A stretch of DNA of 64,000 nt from Bacteroidales bacterium. GTDB taxonomy: Bacteria > Bacteroidota > Bacteroidia > Bacteroidales > Lentimicrobiaceae. The notes under the pieces are model-generated. The model saw only the letters and a program-made list of their open reading frames with translations, was not told where the DNA came from and ran no database searches. Location of the stretch: contig JADIZB010000020.1 in the NCBI GenBank assembly GCA_016705005.1, positions 1 through 64,000 on the forward strand, written 5' to 3'. The translations under genes and the position numbers were made by a program. Shown here in pieces: positions 27,330 to 36,864 of this stretch; positions within the stretch are counted from its first letter, which is position 1; every line of letters begins with the position of its first letter.

Positions 27330-28667
27330 TCAGAGAACGCCCAGATCGAGCATTGCATTGGCAACTTTGAGGAAGCCGGCAACATTGGCGCCTTTTACAT
27401 AATTTACATATCCGTCGGCTGTTGTGCCGTATTTTACGCACTGTTCGTGGATGTTCTTCATGATCTGGTGCAGGCGCATATCAACCTCTTCAGATGACCA
27501 GTTGAGTTTCATTGAATTCTGCGACATCTCGAGACCGGAAGTTGCCACACCACCGGCATTTACTGCCTTGCCCGGGGCAAACATTACTTTATGTTCCTGG
27601 AATACTTCGATGGCTTCTGGGGTAGAAGGCATATTGGCTCCTTCGGCAACACACATCACACCGTTTTTAACAAGTGTCTGTGCATCGTCTTTGCCAAGTT
27701 CATTCTGGGTAGCACAAGGCAGGGCAACATCGCATTTGACTTCCCACGGCCGTTTTCCCTGATGGAACTGTGCATTCGGGAATTCGTAGGAATAGGGTTT
27801 CACGATGTCCTGGTTCGATGCACGAAGCTCAAGCAGGAAGTTAATCTTCTCACCTGAAATACCATCCGGATCATAAATGTATCCGTCAGGACCTGAAATG
27901 GTAACGACTTTACCACCCAGTTCAGTTACCTTCAGGGCAGCACCCCAGGCAACATTGCCAAATCCGCTGATGGCGACAACTTTGCCTTTGAAATCCTGAT
28001 TTTTGGTCTTCAGCATTTCCTGGGCAAAATAAACAGCGCCGAATCCGGTAGCTTCAGGCCTGATGAGGCTTCCGCCCCAGTTGATGCCTTTTCCGGTAAG
28101 TACGCCGGTATGCTCCCTGGATAATTTTTTATACATACCATACATAAAGCCGATTTCACGACCTCCAACGCCAATATCACCGGCAGGAACGTCGGTCTCC
28201 GGACCGATCATTTTCCACAACTCAAGCATAAATGACTGGCAGAAACGCATGATTTCAGCATTCGACTTGCCTTTGGGGTCAAAATCACTTCCGCCTTTAC
28301 CGCCGCCCATCGGAAGGGTGGTGAGACTGTTTTTGAAAATCTGCTCAAATCCGAGAAATTTCAGAATGCTGAGATTTACACTGGGGTGGAAACGTAAACC
28401 GCCTTTATACGGGCCGATAGCATTGTTAAACTGCACCCGGTAGCCAAGGTTGACATGTACCTTGCCACTGTCGTCTACCCAGGGAACTTTAAAGGTTAAG
28501 ATACGGTCAGGCTCAACGACACGTTCAATTATACCAGCCGATTCAAACTGAGGGTTCTCATTGTAGATTTCTTCAATGGACTCCAGAACTTCGCGTACCG
28601 CTTGCAAGTACTCAACTTCTCCCGGATGTTTTTTCTCCAGGTCGGTCATGATTTTTTCCAGATTCAT
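27330..28667 (-). CDS. gdhA: NADP-type glutamate dehydrogenase
   Basis: Interconverts 2-oxoglutarate plus ammonia and glutamate. At 445 residues it matches the bacterial hexameric GDH50 class. The substrate lysines lie in GPYKGGLRFHP and LPMGGGKGGSDFDPKGKS, with PAGDIGVGGREIGFM close behind. The Rossmann domain begins near VVAISGFGNVAWGAA. The class is usually NADP(H)-dependent, although cofactor use cannot be fixed from sequence alone. A promoter-like TAAATTTGCAC with an upstream TTTG lies about 66-98 bp before the ATG, and a strong terminator follows, so the gene is monocistronic. Confidence 0.96.
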   Translation of the reverse strand: MNLEKIMTDLEKKHPGEVEYLQAVREVLESIEEIYNENPQFESAGIIERVVEPDRILTFKVPWVDDSGKVHVNLGYRVQFNNAIGPYKGGLRFHPSVNLSILKFLGFEQIFKNSLTTLPMGGGKGGSDFDPKGKSNAEIMRFCQSFMLELWKMIGPETDVPAGDIGVGGREIGFMYGMYKKLSREHTGVLTGKGINWGGSLIRPEATGFGAVYFAQEMLKTKNQDFKGKVVAISGFGNVAWGAALKVTELGGKVVTISGPDGYIYDPDGISGEKINFLLELRASNQDIVKPYSYEFPNAQFHQGKRPWEVKCDVALPCATQNELGKDDAQTLVKNGVMCVAEGANMPSTPEAIEVFQEHKVMFAPGKAVNAGGVATSGLEMSQNSMKLNWSSEEVDMRLHQIMKNIHEQCVKYGTTADGYVNYVKGANVAGFLKVANAMLDLGVL

Positions 28668-28732
28668 CTTGTGGATGTTTAGGGATGATTAATTTATGTG
28701 AAATTTGTAACAGTGTTAATTAAATAACAGTG

Positions 28733-28765
28733 CAAATTTATGCTATAAAAAATTTAATTTCCAAA
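28733..28765 (-). promoter_or_regulatory. gdhA promoter (TTTG-N21-TAAATTTG)
   Basis: On the minus strand TTTG (28765-28762) and TAAATTTG (28740-28733, followed by CAC) are 21 bp apart. This is slightly long but consistent with the Bacteroidetes consensus. It predicts a leader of about 60 nt. Confidence 0.6.
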
Positions 28766-28913
28766 TTTCCGGATACTTATTTTAAAGTGTTCTTTTCCAA
28801 GTCAACACTAAGTTAATATTTTCGTTTTCAGCTACTTTAGACTGTTTCTAAACACCGTATTCAATGCCCGCCGAACAGGGTGAGTATCACCTGCAAACGA
28901 TTGCAGGTCATTG

Positions 28914-29573
28914 TTATTCGGCATGGTTTTTAATCGCCGAAACCACATCATTTTTATAGGTCGTTTCCTTTATCAGTTTGCCCGATTGATTGTATTCTCT
29001 TTCCGTTCCGTTGCGCTTATTGTCAGCATAAGGCACTTCACGCCATATTTTACCGTTCAGGTGGAAAGCCCGCTGTGTGCCCGAACCGTTACGGAAAACG
29101 GCATCTCCGATCTTGAAGCCAAACTCATTATAATATACCCAGGTGCTGTCGAACATGCCCATCCTGTAACTACCCTCTATCTTCAATATTCCGTTTTCAT
29201 GGTATAACCTGTAGGGCCCGTTCAGGCTGTCGTTTTTATAGGTTCTCTCTTCAACCTTTATTCCATCCGCATTCCAGTAAATTGCCGGTCCGTTCTTCCG
29301 GTCCTGTGTATAGTTCTCGACCGATTCCTTTTTTCCGCCTGAATTCCACCGCGTCGACTTTCCGTCGAGAAGGCCATCCTTATATGATGCTTCAAGTTGT
29401 TTCTTTCCATTCTCATAGTACCAGATACTGGTTCCATGCAGCTTTTTTCCACTGAACTGCTGCACTGATTTCAGATTGCCATCGGGGTAATTCTCAACTT
29501 TTTCATTACTGCACGAAAGCATCGCCAGGAGCAATATACCCAGGGAAATATATCCAATGGTTTTAATCCTCAT
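28914..29573 (-). CDS. MORN-type repeat lipoprotein (YwqK-like)
   Basis: A 219-residue lipoprotein: the signal ends LLLAMLSC, giving a lipobox cysteine near residue 21. The body is a run of about 22-residue MORN_2-type repeats with the pattern YxxGxxxxxxxYxxGKxxG, for example YYENGKKQLEASYKDGLLDG and YHENGILKIEGSYRMG; eight or so are visible. Family members are often labelled YwqK-like antitoxins, but most are surface proteins of unknown function and nothing nearby suggests a toxin. Its ATG overlaps the end of the upstream glycosyltransferase gene by 4 bp, so the two are translationally coupled. Confidence 0.85.
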   Translation of the reverse strand: MRIKTIGYISLGILLLAMLSCSNEKVENYPDGNLKSVQQFSGKKLHGTSIWYYENGKKQLEASYKDGLLDGKSTRWNSGGKKESVENYTQDRKNGPAIYWNADGIKVEERTYKNDSLNGPYRLYHENGILKIEGSYRMGMFDSTWVYYNEFGFKIGDAVFRNGSGTQRAFHLNGKIWREVPYADNKRNGTEREYNQSGKLIKETTYKNDVVSAIKNHAE

Positions 29574-31477
29574 TTAATGTGTTTTTTGTTCAATTTGTCG
29601 CCATACTCTTCCGACGTAAATGAAAGGTTACGGATTTTCAGTCTTTCCTGCTTTGGATTCCAGAAAAACATCTTCAACCGGGAATCGGGGGTGATTGTCT
29701 CAGGAAGGGTAACGGTCAGTCTGACGTTGCACCATTTGCCCCTGCTGACAAACAATCTTGCCGGGGCGCCCAGCCAGTGAATGGTTTCTCCCGATTCATC
29801 ATGAAACGAAACAACCAGCACCGCACCTTCGATGACGGAATCGGAAAATGCTTCCACAGAGGCCGTCAGATTGCCTGACTGGTCTTTAATTATTTCCGAA
29901 AGCCGGCCATCAAATCCTTTGCTGTATTCGTGGCTGTCCATGGTGCAGATTCCTGCAACGGCCTGATTCTCCGGACCAAATACCGCTTTGAACAGGGTGT
30001 CGGCTTTTGGCATTATACAGGTATTTCCCCTGCTGTAGAGTGTCGCTGTAGCAAGTCCCCCGAAATCTGCCTTTTCGCAGATGCAGGGAAATCGTGCACG
30101 AACAATGTCGTCGGTTTCGTCAGGCACGGGCTTTGTCCAGGCATAGATAAAGTAGCTGGTTTTGCAGGAATCAAGCAGCATTGCCAGTGAATCGAGCTGA
30201 AGTCCGCCACGGTTGTCGTATTGTCCGAATGTGGTACGGCCGCCTTCGGTCTGGTCAAGGTAAAAATCAAGATACCATGGATTGTTGATGCTGATGGCCC
30301 TGGTGATGTTGCTGTCTCCGTATTGACTGTTCCACTTGTCGATGGCCAAGGCTATGCCACGGAATTCGCCGAAATGCTGTTTCGAATAATACCTTTTTCC
30401 GATGATGGTTTGTGCCGTGCCCAGCAGGAGTACCAACAATACGAGGGCGCCTGAAAACCTGGCAGGAAAATTTCCTGCAAACGAAAAAAGAAGCGCCACC
30501 AGAAACGGAAAGGAAAAAATAAGCACGCTGTGCTGGAGTACCGGGTTAACAACCCTTGAATAAAAAAAACCGGTGAGGAATGGCAGGATGAAAAAAAGCA
30601 ATGAGAACAGATGAAATTTGTTTAATTTCAGTGCTTTACGACCAAACCACAGGGAAAAAATCATGATGACCGCAGTGAGTAGAAGCAATGCCACAGAATC
30701 ATTGAAAAGATAACTGAGGTGGCCCCAGAGCCAGCCGTTTCCGGGTTTGGTCAGCCACAACCCGACACCTCCGATACTCAGATGATTGAGCGTGATGTAG
30801 ATGTGGGGAGCAAACATCAGAGCTGCTCCGGTTCCTGCAAGAATGTAGTAAAGGATCCTGTCGCGCTTCAGGAAAAAGAGTCCGGTGATCCCTATGATCA
30901 GGGCGAGCAGAAAACTGAAATAGTGGGTGTACATGCAGGCAGCCGCACTCAGTGAGAAAGCCGCTGCATAAAGCTTCCGTGGTTTTTCGTCGAACAGCAG
31001 CCGGGTCCAGTACCAGGTCATCATCATGCTGAAAAGCAGGCCTGCTCCGTAAGGCCGTGCAATCTGGCTGTAGAGCAGGGGAAATTCAAGAAATGCCACA
31101 TAGGCACCTGTAAGCAGTCCGGTAATTTCACCGAACCATCGGGTGAACAACCGTATGATAAAATAAACTGCAAATACGCCCCCAAGAGCAAACGGAAGCC
31201 GGACAGCCCATTCACCCATGCCGAAAAGTTTTACCCAGTAATAGAGAAAGACCTGGATACCACCGGGATGGCCATCGACATAAAACCCATGGTCAACGAG
31301 ATCAGAAAAAGTATCAAACCTTACCCTGGCCAGGGCGCTCAATTCGTCGTTCGAATAGGAGAAGCCAAGTTCTGTCAGGCGGAGTATTGCAGCCACAAGC
31401 AATATGATTGCGGAGAGTAGCCGGAAGTACTTTTTATTCCCGGGTTCAAAGCCTGATAACAGATCTTTCACATTCAT
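29570..31477 (-). CDS. GT39/ArnT-like membrane glycosyltransferase
   Basis: A 635-residue polytopic protein of the dolichyl-phosphate-mannose mannosyltransferase/ArnT fold (PMT_2). It uses a lipid-phosphate sugar on the periplasmic side. The first membrane segment is followed by the catalytic acidic motif YSNDELSALARV, and then by GHPGGIQVFLYYWVKLFG, typical of the first periplasmic loop. About 11-12 helices run to residue 360, and a soluble C-terminal domain (about 370-635) follows with a late beta-rich module. Acceptor and donor are unknown. It is 24 bp downstream of rlmB on the same strand and overlaps the lipoprotein gene by 4 bp. Confidence 0.88.
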   Translation of the reverse strand: MNVKDLLSGFEPGNKKYFRLLSAIILLVAAILRLTELGFSYSNDELSALARVRFDTFSDLVDHGFYVDGHPGGIQVFLYYWVKLFGMGEWAVRLPFALGGVFAVYFIIRLFTRWFGEITGLLTGAYVAFLEFPLLYSQIARPYGAGLLFSMMMTWYWTRLLFDEKPRKLYAAAFSLSAAACMYTHYFSFLLALIIGITGLFFLKRDRILYYILAGTGAALMFAPHIYITLNHLSIGGVGLWLTKPGNGWLWGHLSYLFNDSVALLLLTAVIMIFSLWFGRKALKLNKFHLFSLLFFILPFLTGFFYSRVVNPVLQHSVLIFSFPFLVALLFSFAGNFPARFSGALVLLVLLLGTAQTIIGKRYYSKQHFGEFRGIALAIDKWNSQYGDSNITRAISINNPWYLDFYLDQTEGGRTTFGQYDNRGGLQLDSLAMLLDSCKTSYFIYAWTKPVPDETDDIVRARFPCICEKADFGGLATATLYSRGNTCIMPKADTLFKAVFGPENQAVAGICTMDSHEYSKGFDGRLSEIIKDQSGNLTASVEAFSDSVIEGAVLVVSFHDESGETIHWLGAPARLFVSRGKWCNVRLTVTLPETITPDSRLKMFFWNPKQERLKIRNLSFTSEEYGDKLNKKHIK

Positions 31478-31501
31478 GCCGGTGGAATGAAAATATGCTG
31501 C

Positions 31502-32251
31502 TTAACTGATTTGTTCGTTCATCTGCTGTTTAACTACCTCAAACAGCAGGATACCGGCTGCGACCGATACATTCAGTGATTCAATCTGTCCACGCATGGG
31601 TATCGATACTACCTCATCGCACCTGCGCAGGTATTCGCCCGAAACGCCGTCTTCCTCCGATCCCATAATAACTGCCAGCGGGCCGGTATACGATGCGTCG
31701 TAATAATTCTTCTTTCCTTTTTCTGAAGCTGCAACTATCCTTAAACCACTTTCCTTCAGATAGTCGATGGTGATTTTCAGGTTTGAACTTTTATGCACTG
31801 GCAACGTAGAAAGTGCCCCTGCCGATGCTTTCATAGCGTCACCATTCACGGGTGCGCCCCCTTTTTCAGGAATGATCAGACCATGGGCCCCGGCACAGGC
31901 AGCTGTCCGGGCAATGGCTCCCATGTTCCTTACATCGGTGATGCGGTCGAGGATCACAAAAAGCGGGGTTTCCCCTTTTTCGTAAACCGACAGCAACAGA
32001 TTTTCGATGGGCTGGAAGGCAATCGGGGAGATAAAACAAACGATGCCCTGGTGGTTACCCCTGATCAGCCGGTTTAATTTCTCAACGGGCACATACTGGT
32101 AAGGGATGTTGTTTTCGTTGATCAGTTTCCTGAGTTCCGGAACCAGTTCGCCCTTCAGCCCCTGCTGCATCATTATTTTGTCTACCTCTTTGCCTGCGGC
32201 AATTGCTTCGATCACCGGCCTCATGCCGTAAACAAAGTTGCTGTCTTTCAT
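31502..32251 (-). CDS. rlmB: 23S rRNA (guanosine-2'-O-)-methyltransferase RlmB family
   Basis: A SPOUT-class (SpoU/TrmH) methyltransferase that 2'-O-methylates a guanosine of 23S rRNA with SAM. The N-terminal substrate-binding domain (about 1-80) starts FVYGMRPVIEAIAAGKEVD. The knotted catalytic domain carries all three motifs: RNMGAIARTAACAGAHG, VIMGSEEDGVS and IPMRGQIESLNVSVAAGILL. At 249 residues the length is right. A TATATTTGCAC promoter element lies just upstream, and the gene heads a probable three-gene transcript with the GT39 enzyme and the MORN lipoprotein. Assignment to RlmB instead of another TrmH paralogue is the weaker part. Confidence 0.92.
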   Translation of the reverse strand: MKDSNFVYGMRPVIEAIAAGKEVDKIMMQQGLKGELVPELRKLINENNIPYQYVPVEKLNRLIRGNHQGIVCFISPIAFQPIENLLLSVYEKGETPLFVILDRITDVRNMGAIARTAACAGAHGLIIPEKGGAPVNGDAMKASAGALSTLPVHKSSNLKITIDYLKESGLRIVAASEKGKKNYYDASYTGPLAVIMGSEEDGVSGEYLRRCDEVVSIPMRGQIESLNVSVAAGILLFEVVKQQMNEQIS

Positions 32252-32280
32252 TGATGTTGTATTTTGCCGGATTTAAGGTG

Positions 32281-32288
32281 CAAATATA
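32281..32288 (-). promoter_or_regulatory. -7 element of rlmB
   Basis: TATATTTG followed by CAC on the minus strand, an exact TAnnTTTG, about 30 bp before the rlmB ATG. Confidence 0.55.
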
Positions 32289-32433
32289 GGGTTTTAAGCG
32301 GTGATTGCTTCCTTTGTCATGATTACCTTGCAGGATTGCCGGCAGTTGACTACATTTGTTCTGTTAACCAATTTCAGACAAATTCCGCTGTTTTCAATGC
32401 AGCTTTAAGAAAGCCGGCATCAGACATCAGACT

Positions 32434-32475
32434 TTAGAAATTAGACATTAGAAATTAGAAATTAGAAATTAGATA
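32434..32475. repeat. 7-bp tandem repeat array (unit TTAGAAA)
   Basis: Six consecutive 7-mers: TTAGAAA, TTAGACA, then three of TTAGAAA, then TTAGATA. The array ends only 3 bp before the ATG of the helicase-nuclease gene, so it makes up the whole presumed ribosome-binding region. Copy-number change here would alter the leader directly. Confidence 0.92.
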
Positions 32476-32478
32476 TTC

Positions 32479-35400
32479 ATGAACAACTTCCTGGTATATA
32501 AATCATCGGCGGGCTCAGGCAAGACCTACACACTGATGCGTGTATACCTTGAAATTGTTCTGAAGGATCCTTCCCGTTTCAGGAATATACTGGCCATTAC
32601 TTTTACCAATAAAGCGGCCAACGAAATCAAGCAGCGCATTCTTACGAACCTGAGACTGCTGTCGGCGCTGGATCAGGATCATATCCCGGAAAAAATCAGG
32701 CATCTGGTAACCAGCCTGTCTGAAGCTACCGGGTTTGATGTTCCGGCACTGAAAGAAAGTGCAGGAAGGGTGCTGACATTGATTCTGCATGGTTACGGTG
32801 ATTTTGCCGTATCGACCATCGATAGCTTTATGCACCGGATCATCAGGTCATTTTCATTTGACCTGAAACTCTCGATGAACTTCGAAGTGGAGATGGATAC
32901 AGCCATGCTGCAGGCTGAAACGGTCGATTTGCTGCTTTCAGGGGTTGGAAACGACAAGCATGTGACCGATGTGCTGGTAAAATTTGTTCAGGAAAGGGCC
33001 GAAAGTGACGAGAGCTGGCAGATTGAGCGTGATCTGCAGCAATTCAGCAACAACCTTTTCAGGGAAGACGCCATTGCCATGCTGCCCCTATTGGGAGAAT
33101 TTACTTCGGAGAGACTGAGCCTGATTAACCGGAAACTCAGTCAGCAGATCAGCAGTTATGAAGCCGATCTGAAGAAACCGGCCCTCAGGGCTTTTCAACT
33201 GATCCGGAGTCACGGCATTGATCCTGAATCTTTTTATTATAGCAAGACCGGAATAGTTAACTACTTCAGGAAAGTCAGTCAGGGAGATGTTGTTGTGGCT
33301 GGTGAGCCAAACAGCTATGTCAGAAAAACCATCGAAAACAATGAATGGCTGAGCACAAAGGGGAAAAAATCACCCGATGCCAATGTCATCATCAGCATAT
33401 CGCCTGAGCTCACTTCGTGTTACAGGGAAATAGAAGCCATTGTCCATGACAGGGAAGGGCAGCAGATCATATACAGTAATATCAGGAGTAACCTTTACCC
33501 GATGGCTGTGCTCGGCGAGTTGAACCTCCGGCTTCAGGAAGTTAAAAAAGAGCGTAATGTCATTTCAATTGCCGAATTCAACCGCATCATTTCGTCGATT
33601 GTTGCCAATGAGCCTGTTCCTTTTATTTATGAACGAACGGGGGAGAAATTCAGGCATTACCTGATTGATGAGTTTCAGGATACCTCGGTACTCCAATGGC
33701 AGAACCTTCTTCCGCTGGTTGAAAATTCACTTTCGCTTGGCGGAAAGAATATGATAGTAGGCGATGGCAAACAGGCGATCTACAGATTCAGGAACGGGGA
33801 AGTGGACCAGTTTGTAAGGCTGCCTGAAATCGATAATCCAACTGGTAATGAAATTGTAAATCAGCGGGCCTACGCTCTCAAACGTGAATTTGCACCCTTT
33901 CTTCTGGACTCGAATTTCAGATCAAAATGTGAAGTGGTTGAGTTCAATAACAGTTTCTTCAGCTTCGCATCCGGAGCCTTTCTTCCTGATTTTAAAGAGG
34001 TTTACGATGGGCTTGCTCAGCAAACAAATGCCAACAACAAAGGAGGGTTGGTCAGGATTGAATTTTTTGACGGAGATCAGTCTGATTTTGATGATTATAA
34101 CTGCACCAGAGTTCTTCAGCTTATCGGGGAAATTACAGGTGATGGCTATATGCCCGGAGATATCACAGTACTTTGCCGTTCGAACAGGGATTCATCGAAT
34201 GTCGCATCTTTTTTGAATGCCAATGGGGTGCAGGTAGTTTCGTCGGACAGCCTGCTGCTTTCAGGGTCGCCCGAAGTTAATTTCCTCCTTAACTTCCTGA
34301 CCCTGATCTCAGATCCGGCGAATGACATTGCCCGGGTTGCTGCTGCTGCCTACCTTACAGGGAACAGCCATGGAACAGGATTTGATTATCACCGCCATTT
34401 TTCAGGTGCGATGAACCGGCATGACTTCTATGCATTACTGCAAGAGGCTGGTTATGATATTAACATAGTTAAGTTGAGGGGACTTTCACTCTACGATACC
34501 TGCGAGGAACTGATCAGGATCTTTGGTCTACACCTCAAATCGCCGGTTTATATGCAATTTTTACTCGATGAGGTGCTTGGATATGCTTCGGGAATAAATA
34601 CAGGTATCGGGGGCTTTATCGAATACTGGGAACAAAACAAATCAAAAATATCCGTTGTCCTGCCGCTGTCGCAGGAAGCAGTTCAGATTATGACCATTCA
34701 TAAATCGAAAGGACTGGAGTTTCCGGTGGTCATATATGCCTTTGCTGACGATGATGTGAGGAAGCTTACCCGGAAATCCACCTGGGTGGAACTGAAAGAC
34801 CCGGATCTGCCTGAGTTGCCTGTAGCCATGATCAGAATTGACAAGAGCCTAGCCAAAACACGCCTTGCTGAAATATACAATACTGAGTTCTCGAAAAGCA
34901 AGCTTGATCTGTTGAATATGGCCTACGTTGCTTTTACCCGTGCTGCTGAGCGGCTCTATGTTCTGGCCGGAAAGCAGGTTGCTCCCAGGGATGAAATCAG
35001 ATCGATCCATACCCTGATCCGTGAATTCCTTGCCGGTGCCGGAATTTTTTCTGAAGGGAAACTGGTTTATGAGTTTGGACAGGCTGAGAAAAAGCAAACC
35101 AGGCTGAATAAGGAAGTTTCAGTTGATTCCATACCATCTTCCTTCCTTTCGGGAGACTGGAGGAACAGGCTGGTGTTTGCCGCTCGTGCTCCCCGTGTAT
35201 GGCTGGCATCAGAACCGGGTGAAGGACAGGCATCGGGTAACCTGCTGCACCTGGCATTGTCAATGATTGTTACTCCGGATGATGTGGAATCAGCATGCAA
35301 TCAACTTGTTCTGCAGGGTTTTATAACCGGCAATGAATATACTGACCTGAAACATAAACTGATATCGGTCATCAGTCATCCGGCGGTGAAGCCGTTTTTC

Positions 35401-35649
35401 ACCGGAGAGGGTAAGATCGCCGTTGAAACAGAGATACTTGCCCCTGGCGGGAAAAGCTACCGGCCCGATAGGGTGATTTTTCATGACACACACACCGATG
35501 TGATTGATTACAAAGCGGGAAAACCATATGATTCTCACAAAAGCCAAATCCGGCACTATGCTTCACTGCTTGGGCAGATGGGATATCCGGGACTGAAGGC
35601 CTGGCTAATTTACCTCGGCGATCCGGTTGAGGTTGTAGAGGTAAACTGA
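32479..35649 (+). CDS. UvrD/AddA-type ATP-dependent helicase-nuclease
   Basis: A 1056-residue superfamily 1A helicase fused to a RecB-family nuclease, as in AddA and RecB, for resection at double-strand breaks. Walker A is SSAGSGKTYTL (residues 8-18), followed by LAITFTNKAANEIKQRI. Walker B is YLIDEFQDTS, with IVGDGKQAIYRFRNG after it. Motifs V/VI include MTIHKSKGLEFPVV and NMAYVAFTRAAERLYVL. The C-terminal PD-(D/E)XK nuclease is visible as PDRVIFHDTHTDVIDYKAGK and QIRHYASLL (about 990-1040). An AddB partner is not beside it, unlike typical addAB operons. The gene starts immediately after a heptamer repeat array. Confidence 0.92.
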   Translation: MNNFLVYKSSAGSGKTYTLMRVYLEIVLKDPSRFRNILAITFTNKAANEIKQRILTNLRLLSALDQDHIPEKIRHLVTSLSEATGFDVPALKESAGRVLTLILHGYGDFAVSTIDSFMHRIIRSFSFDLKLSMNFEVEMDTAMLQAETVDLLLSGVGNDKHVTDVLVKFVQERAESDESWQIERDLQQFSNNLFREDAIAMLPLLGEFTSERLSLINRKLSQQISSYEADLKKPALRAFQLIRSHGIDPESFYYSKTGIVNYFRKVSQGDVVVAGEPNSYVRKTIENNEWLSTKGKKSPDANVIISISPELTSCYREIEAIVHDREGQQIIYSNIRSNLYPMAVLGELNLRLQEVKKERNVISIAEFNRIISSIVANEPVPFIYERTGEKFRHYLIDEFQDTSVLQWQNLLPLVENSLSLGGKNMIVGDGKQAIYRFRNGEVDQFVRLPEIDNPTGNEIVNQRAYALKREFAPFLLDSNFRSKCEVVEFNNSFFSFASGAFLPDFKEVYDGLAQQTNANNKGGLVRIEFFDGDQSDFDDYNCTRVLQLIGEITGDGYMPGDITVLCRSNRDSSNVASFLNANGVQVVSSDSLLLSGSPEVNFLLNFLTLISDPANDIARVAAAAYLTGNSHGTGFDYHRHFSGAMNRHDFYALLQEAGYDINIVKLRGLSLYDTCEELIRIFGLHLKSPVYMQFLLDEVLGYASGINTGIGGFIEYWEQNKSKISVVLPLSQEAVQIMTIHKSKGLEFPVVIYAFADDDVRKLTRKSTWVELKDPDLPELPVAMIRIDKSLAKTRLAEIYNTEFSKSKLDLLNMAYVAFTRAAERLYVLAGKQVAPRDEIRSIHTLIREFLAGAGIFSEGKLVYEFGQAEKKQTRLNKEVSVDSIPSSFLSGDWRNRLVFAARAPRVWLASEPGEGQASGNLLHLALSMIVTPDDVESACNQLVLQGFITGNEYTDLKHKLISVISHPAVKPFFTGEGKIAVETEILAPGGKSYRPDRVIFHDTHTDVIDYKAGKPYDSHKSQIRHYASLLGQMGYPGLKAWLIYLGDPVEVVEVN

Positions 35650-35708
35650 TCAGAAGCAGCATAATCCAGTGTTGATCATTCATTCTTCTTATCAATGCGA
35701 AATTCCGG

Positions 35709-35716
35709 TAAATTTG
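35709..35716 (+). promoter_or_regulatory. -7 element of mnmH, implying a leaderless mRNA
   Basis: TAAATTTG followed by CAC, an exact TAnnTTTG match, ends only 4 bp before the mnmH ATG (35721). Transcription starting a few bases downstream would begin at or next to the start codon. Confidence 0.5.
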
Positions 35717-35720
35717 CACT

Positions 35721-36761
35721 ATGATCCAACCGGTTAAAGCAAACGAAATTTTTTCCCTGAAAGCTGAAATGGTGCTTGTGGATGTCAGGTCTCCGGCCGA
35801 ATTTCTGCAGGGCCATATTCCGGGTGCTGTGAACATTCCATTGTTTTCTGACAGTGAAAGGGCTGAAGTCGGAACCCGCTACAAGCAGGCCGGCAAAGAT
35901 GCCGCATTGCTGGTCGGACTCGATTTTGTCGGTATCAGGATGTCGGACTTCGTAAAAAAGCTTCATGTCCTCTGTCGTGGGAACAGCAGACAGGTGGCAG
36001 TCTATTGCTGGAGAGGAGGAATGCGCAGTGCCTCCATGGCCTGGTTATTCAGTACAGCTGGTTATAGCGTATGTCTGCTTGAAGGTGGATATAAGGCATA
36101 CCGGGCCTACATCAGGGAGGAAGCCGGCAAGGGTGTGCCAATGATCGTGCTGGGAGGAATGACGGGTTCCGGTAAGACTGAAATACTCAGGGAGCTTAAG
36201 GCAAAAGGTGAAAAGGTAATTGATCTTGAACATCTGGCAAGTAACAAAGGTTCGGTTTTTGGTTATCTCGGACAGCCTGATCAACCAACCAATGAGCAAT
36301 TTGAAAACAATCTGGCTGATGCCTGGCTGTCGCCGGATAACTCAGGACCGGTATGGATTGAAGATGAAAGCCGTTCGATAGGAGCTGTGAGTTTGCCCGG
36401 GCCATTCTTTGAACGCATGAAACACCAACCACTGGTTTTATTGCATGTTCCGGTTGAAAAAAGGGTTGAGCGGCTAATTGCTGAATATACAGGTTTTGAA
36501 AAGTCAGCCCTGACCGGTGCCCTGATGAAGATAGCCCAGCCCATTGGTGGACAAGGTGTTCAGGAAGCTGCAAAATCAATCGGAGAAGGTAATTTTGATC
36601 CGGCCATCAGACTGGTATTGGGTTATTACGATAAGATGTACATCAGGGCACTGGCAAAATTCAACCACAGGGATATCATCAGCATTGAATCGACTACCGG
36701 TGATGCAGCTGCAAATGCTGCATTGATTCTGAAACACATAACCGGGAATACGGTCACATAA
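35721..36761 (+). CDS. mnmH: tRNA 2-selenouridine synthase
   Basis: Replaces sulfur by selenium in the wobble 2-thiouridine of Lys, Glu and Gln tRNAs, via a geranylated intermediate, using selenophosphate. The 346-residue enzyme has an N-terminal rhodanese domain (about 1-125) with the conserved active Cys96 in VYCWRGGMRSASMAWL, then a P-loop domain with GGMTGSGKTEILREL at about 142-156. FSDSERAEVGTRYKQAGKDA is a family hallmark. The next gene encodes a SelD-containing fusion, which would make the selenophosphate. A promoter-like element abuts the start codon. Confidence 0.97.
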   Translation: MIQPVKANEIFSLKAEMVLVDVRSPAEFLQGHIPGAVNIPLFSDSERAEVGTRYKQAGKDAALLVGLDFVGIRMSDFVKKLHVLCRGNSRQVAVYCWRGGMRSASMAWLFSTAGYSVCLLEGGYKAYRAYIREEAGKGVPMIVLGGMTGSGKTEILRELKAKGEKVIDLEHLASNKGSVFGYLGQPDQPTNEQFENNLADAWLSPDNSGPVWIEDESRSIGAVSLPGPFFERMKHQPLVLLHVPVEKRVERLIAEYTGFEKSALTGALMKIAQPIGGQGVQEAAKSIGEGNFDPAIRLVLGYYDKMYIRALAKFNHRDIISIESTTGDAAANAALILKHITGNTVT

Positions 36762-36812
36762 CTTCCATTTCATCCCTGCCGGAAAAATCCTTTCATCAAA
36801 TGAATCACAATA

Positions 36813-36854
36813 ACTTTTAACTTTTTACTTTTTACTTTTTACTTTTTACTTTTG
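36813..36854. repeat. 7-bp tandem repeat array (unit ACTTTTT)
   Basis: Six 7-mers: ACTTTTA, four of ACTTTTT, then ACTTTTG. The array occupies the 103-bp gap before the selenium fusion gene. Its reverse complement, AAAAAGT, is the unit of the array at 50204-50271. Confidence 0.92.
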
Positions 36855-36864
36855 AACTTAACCT

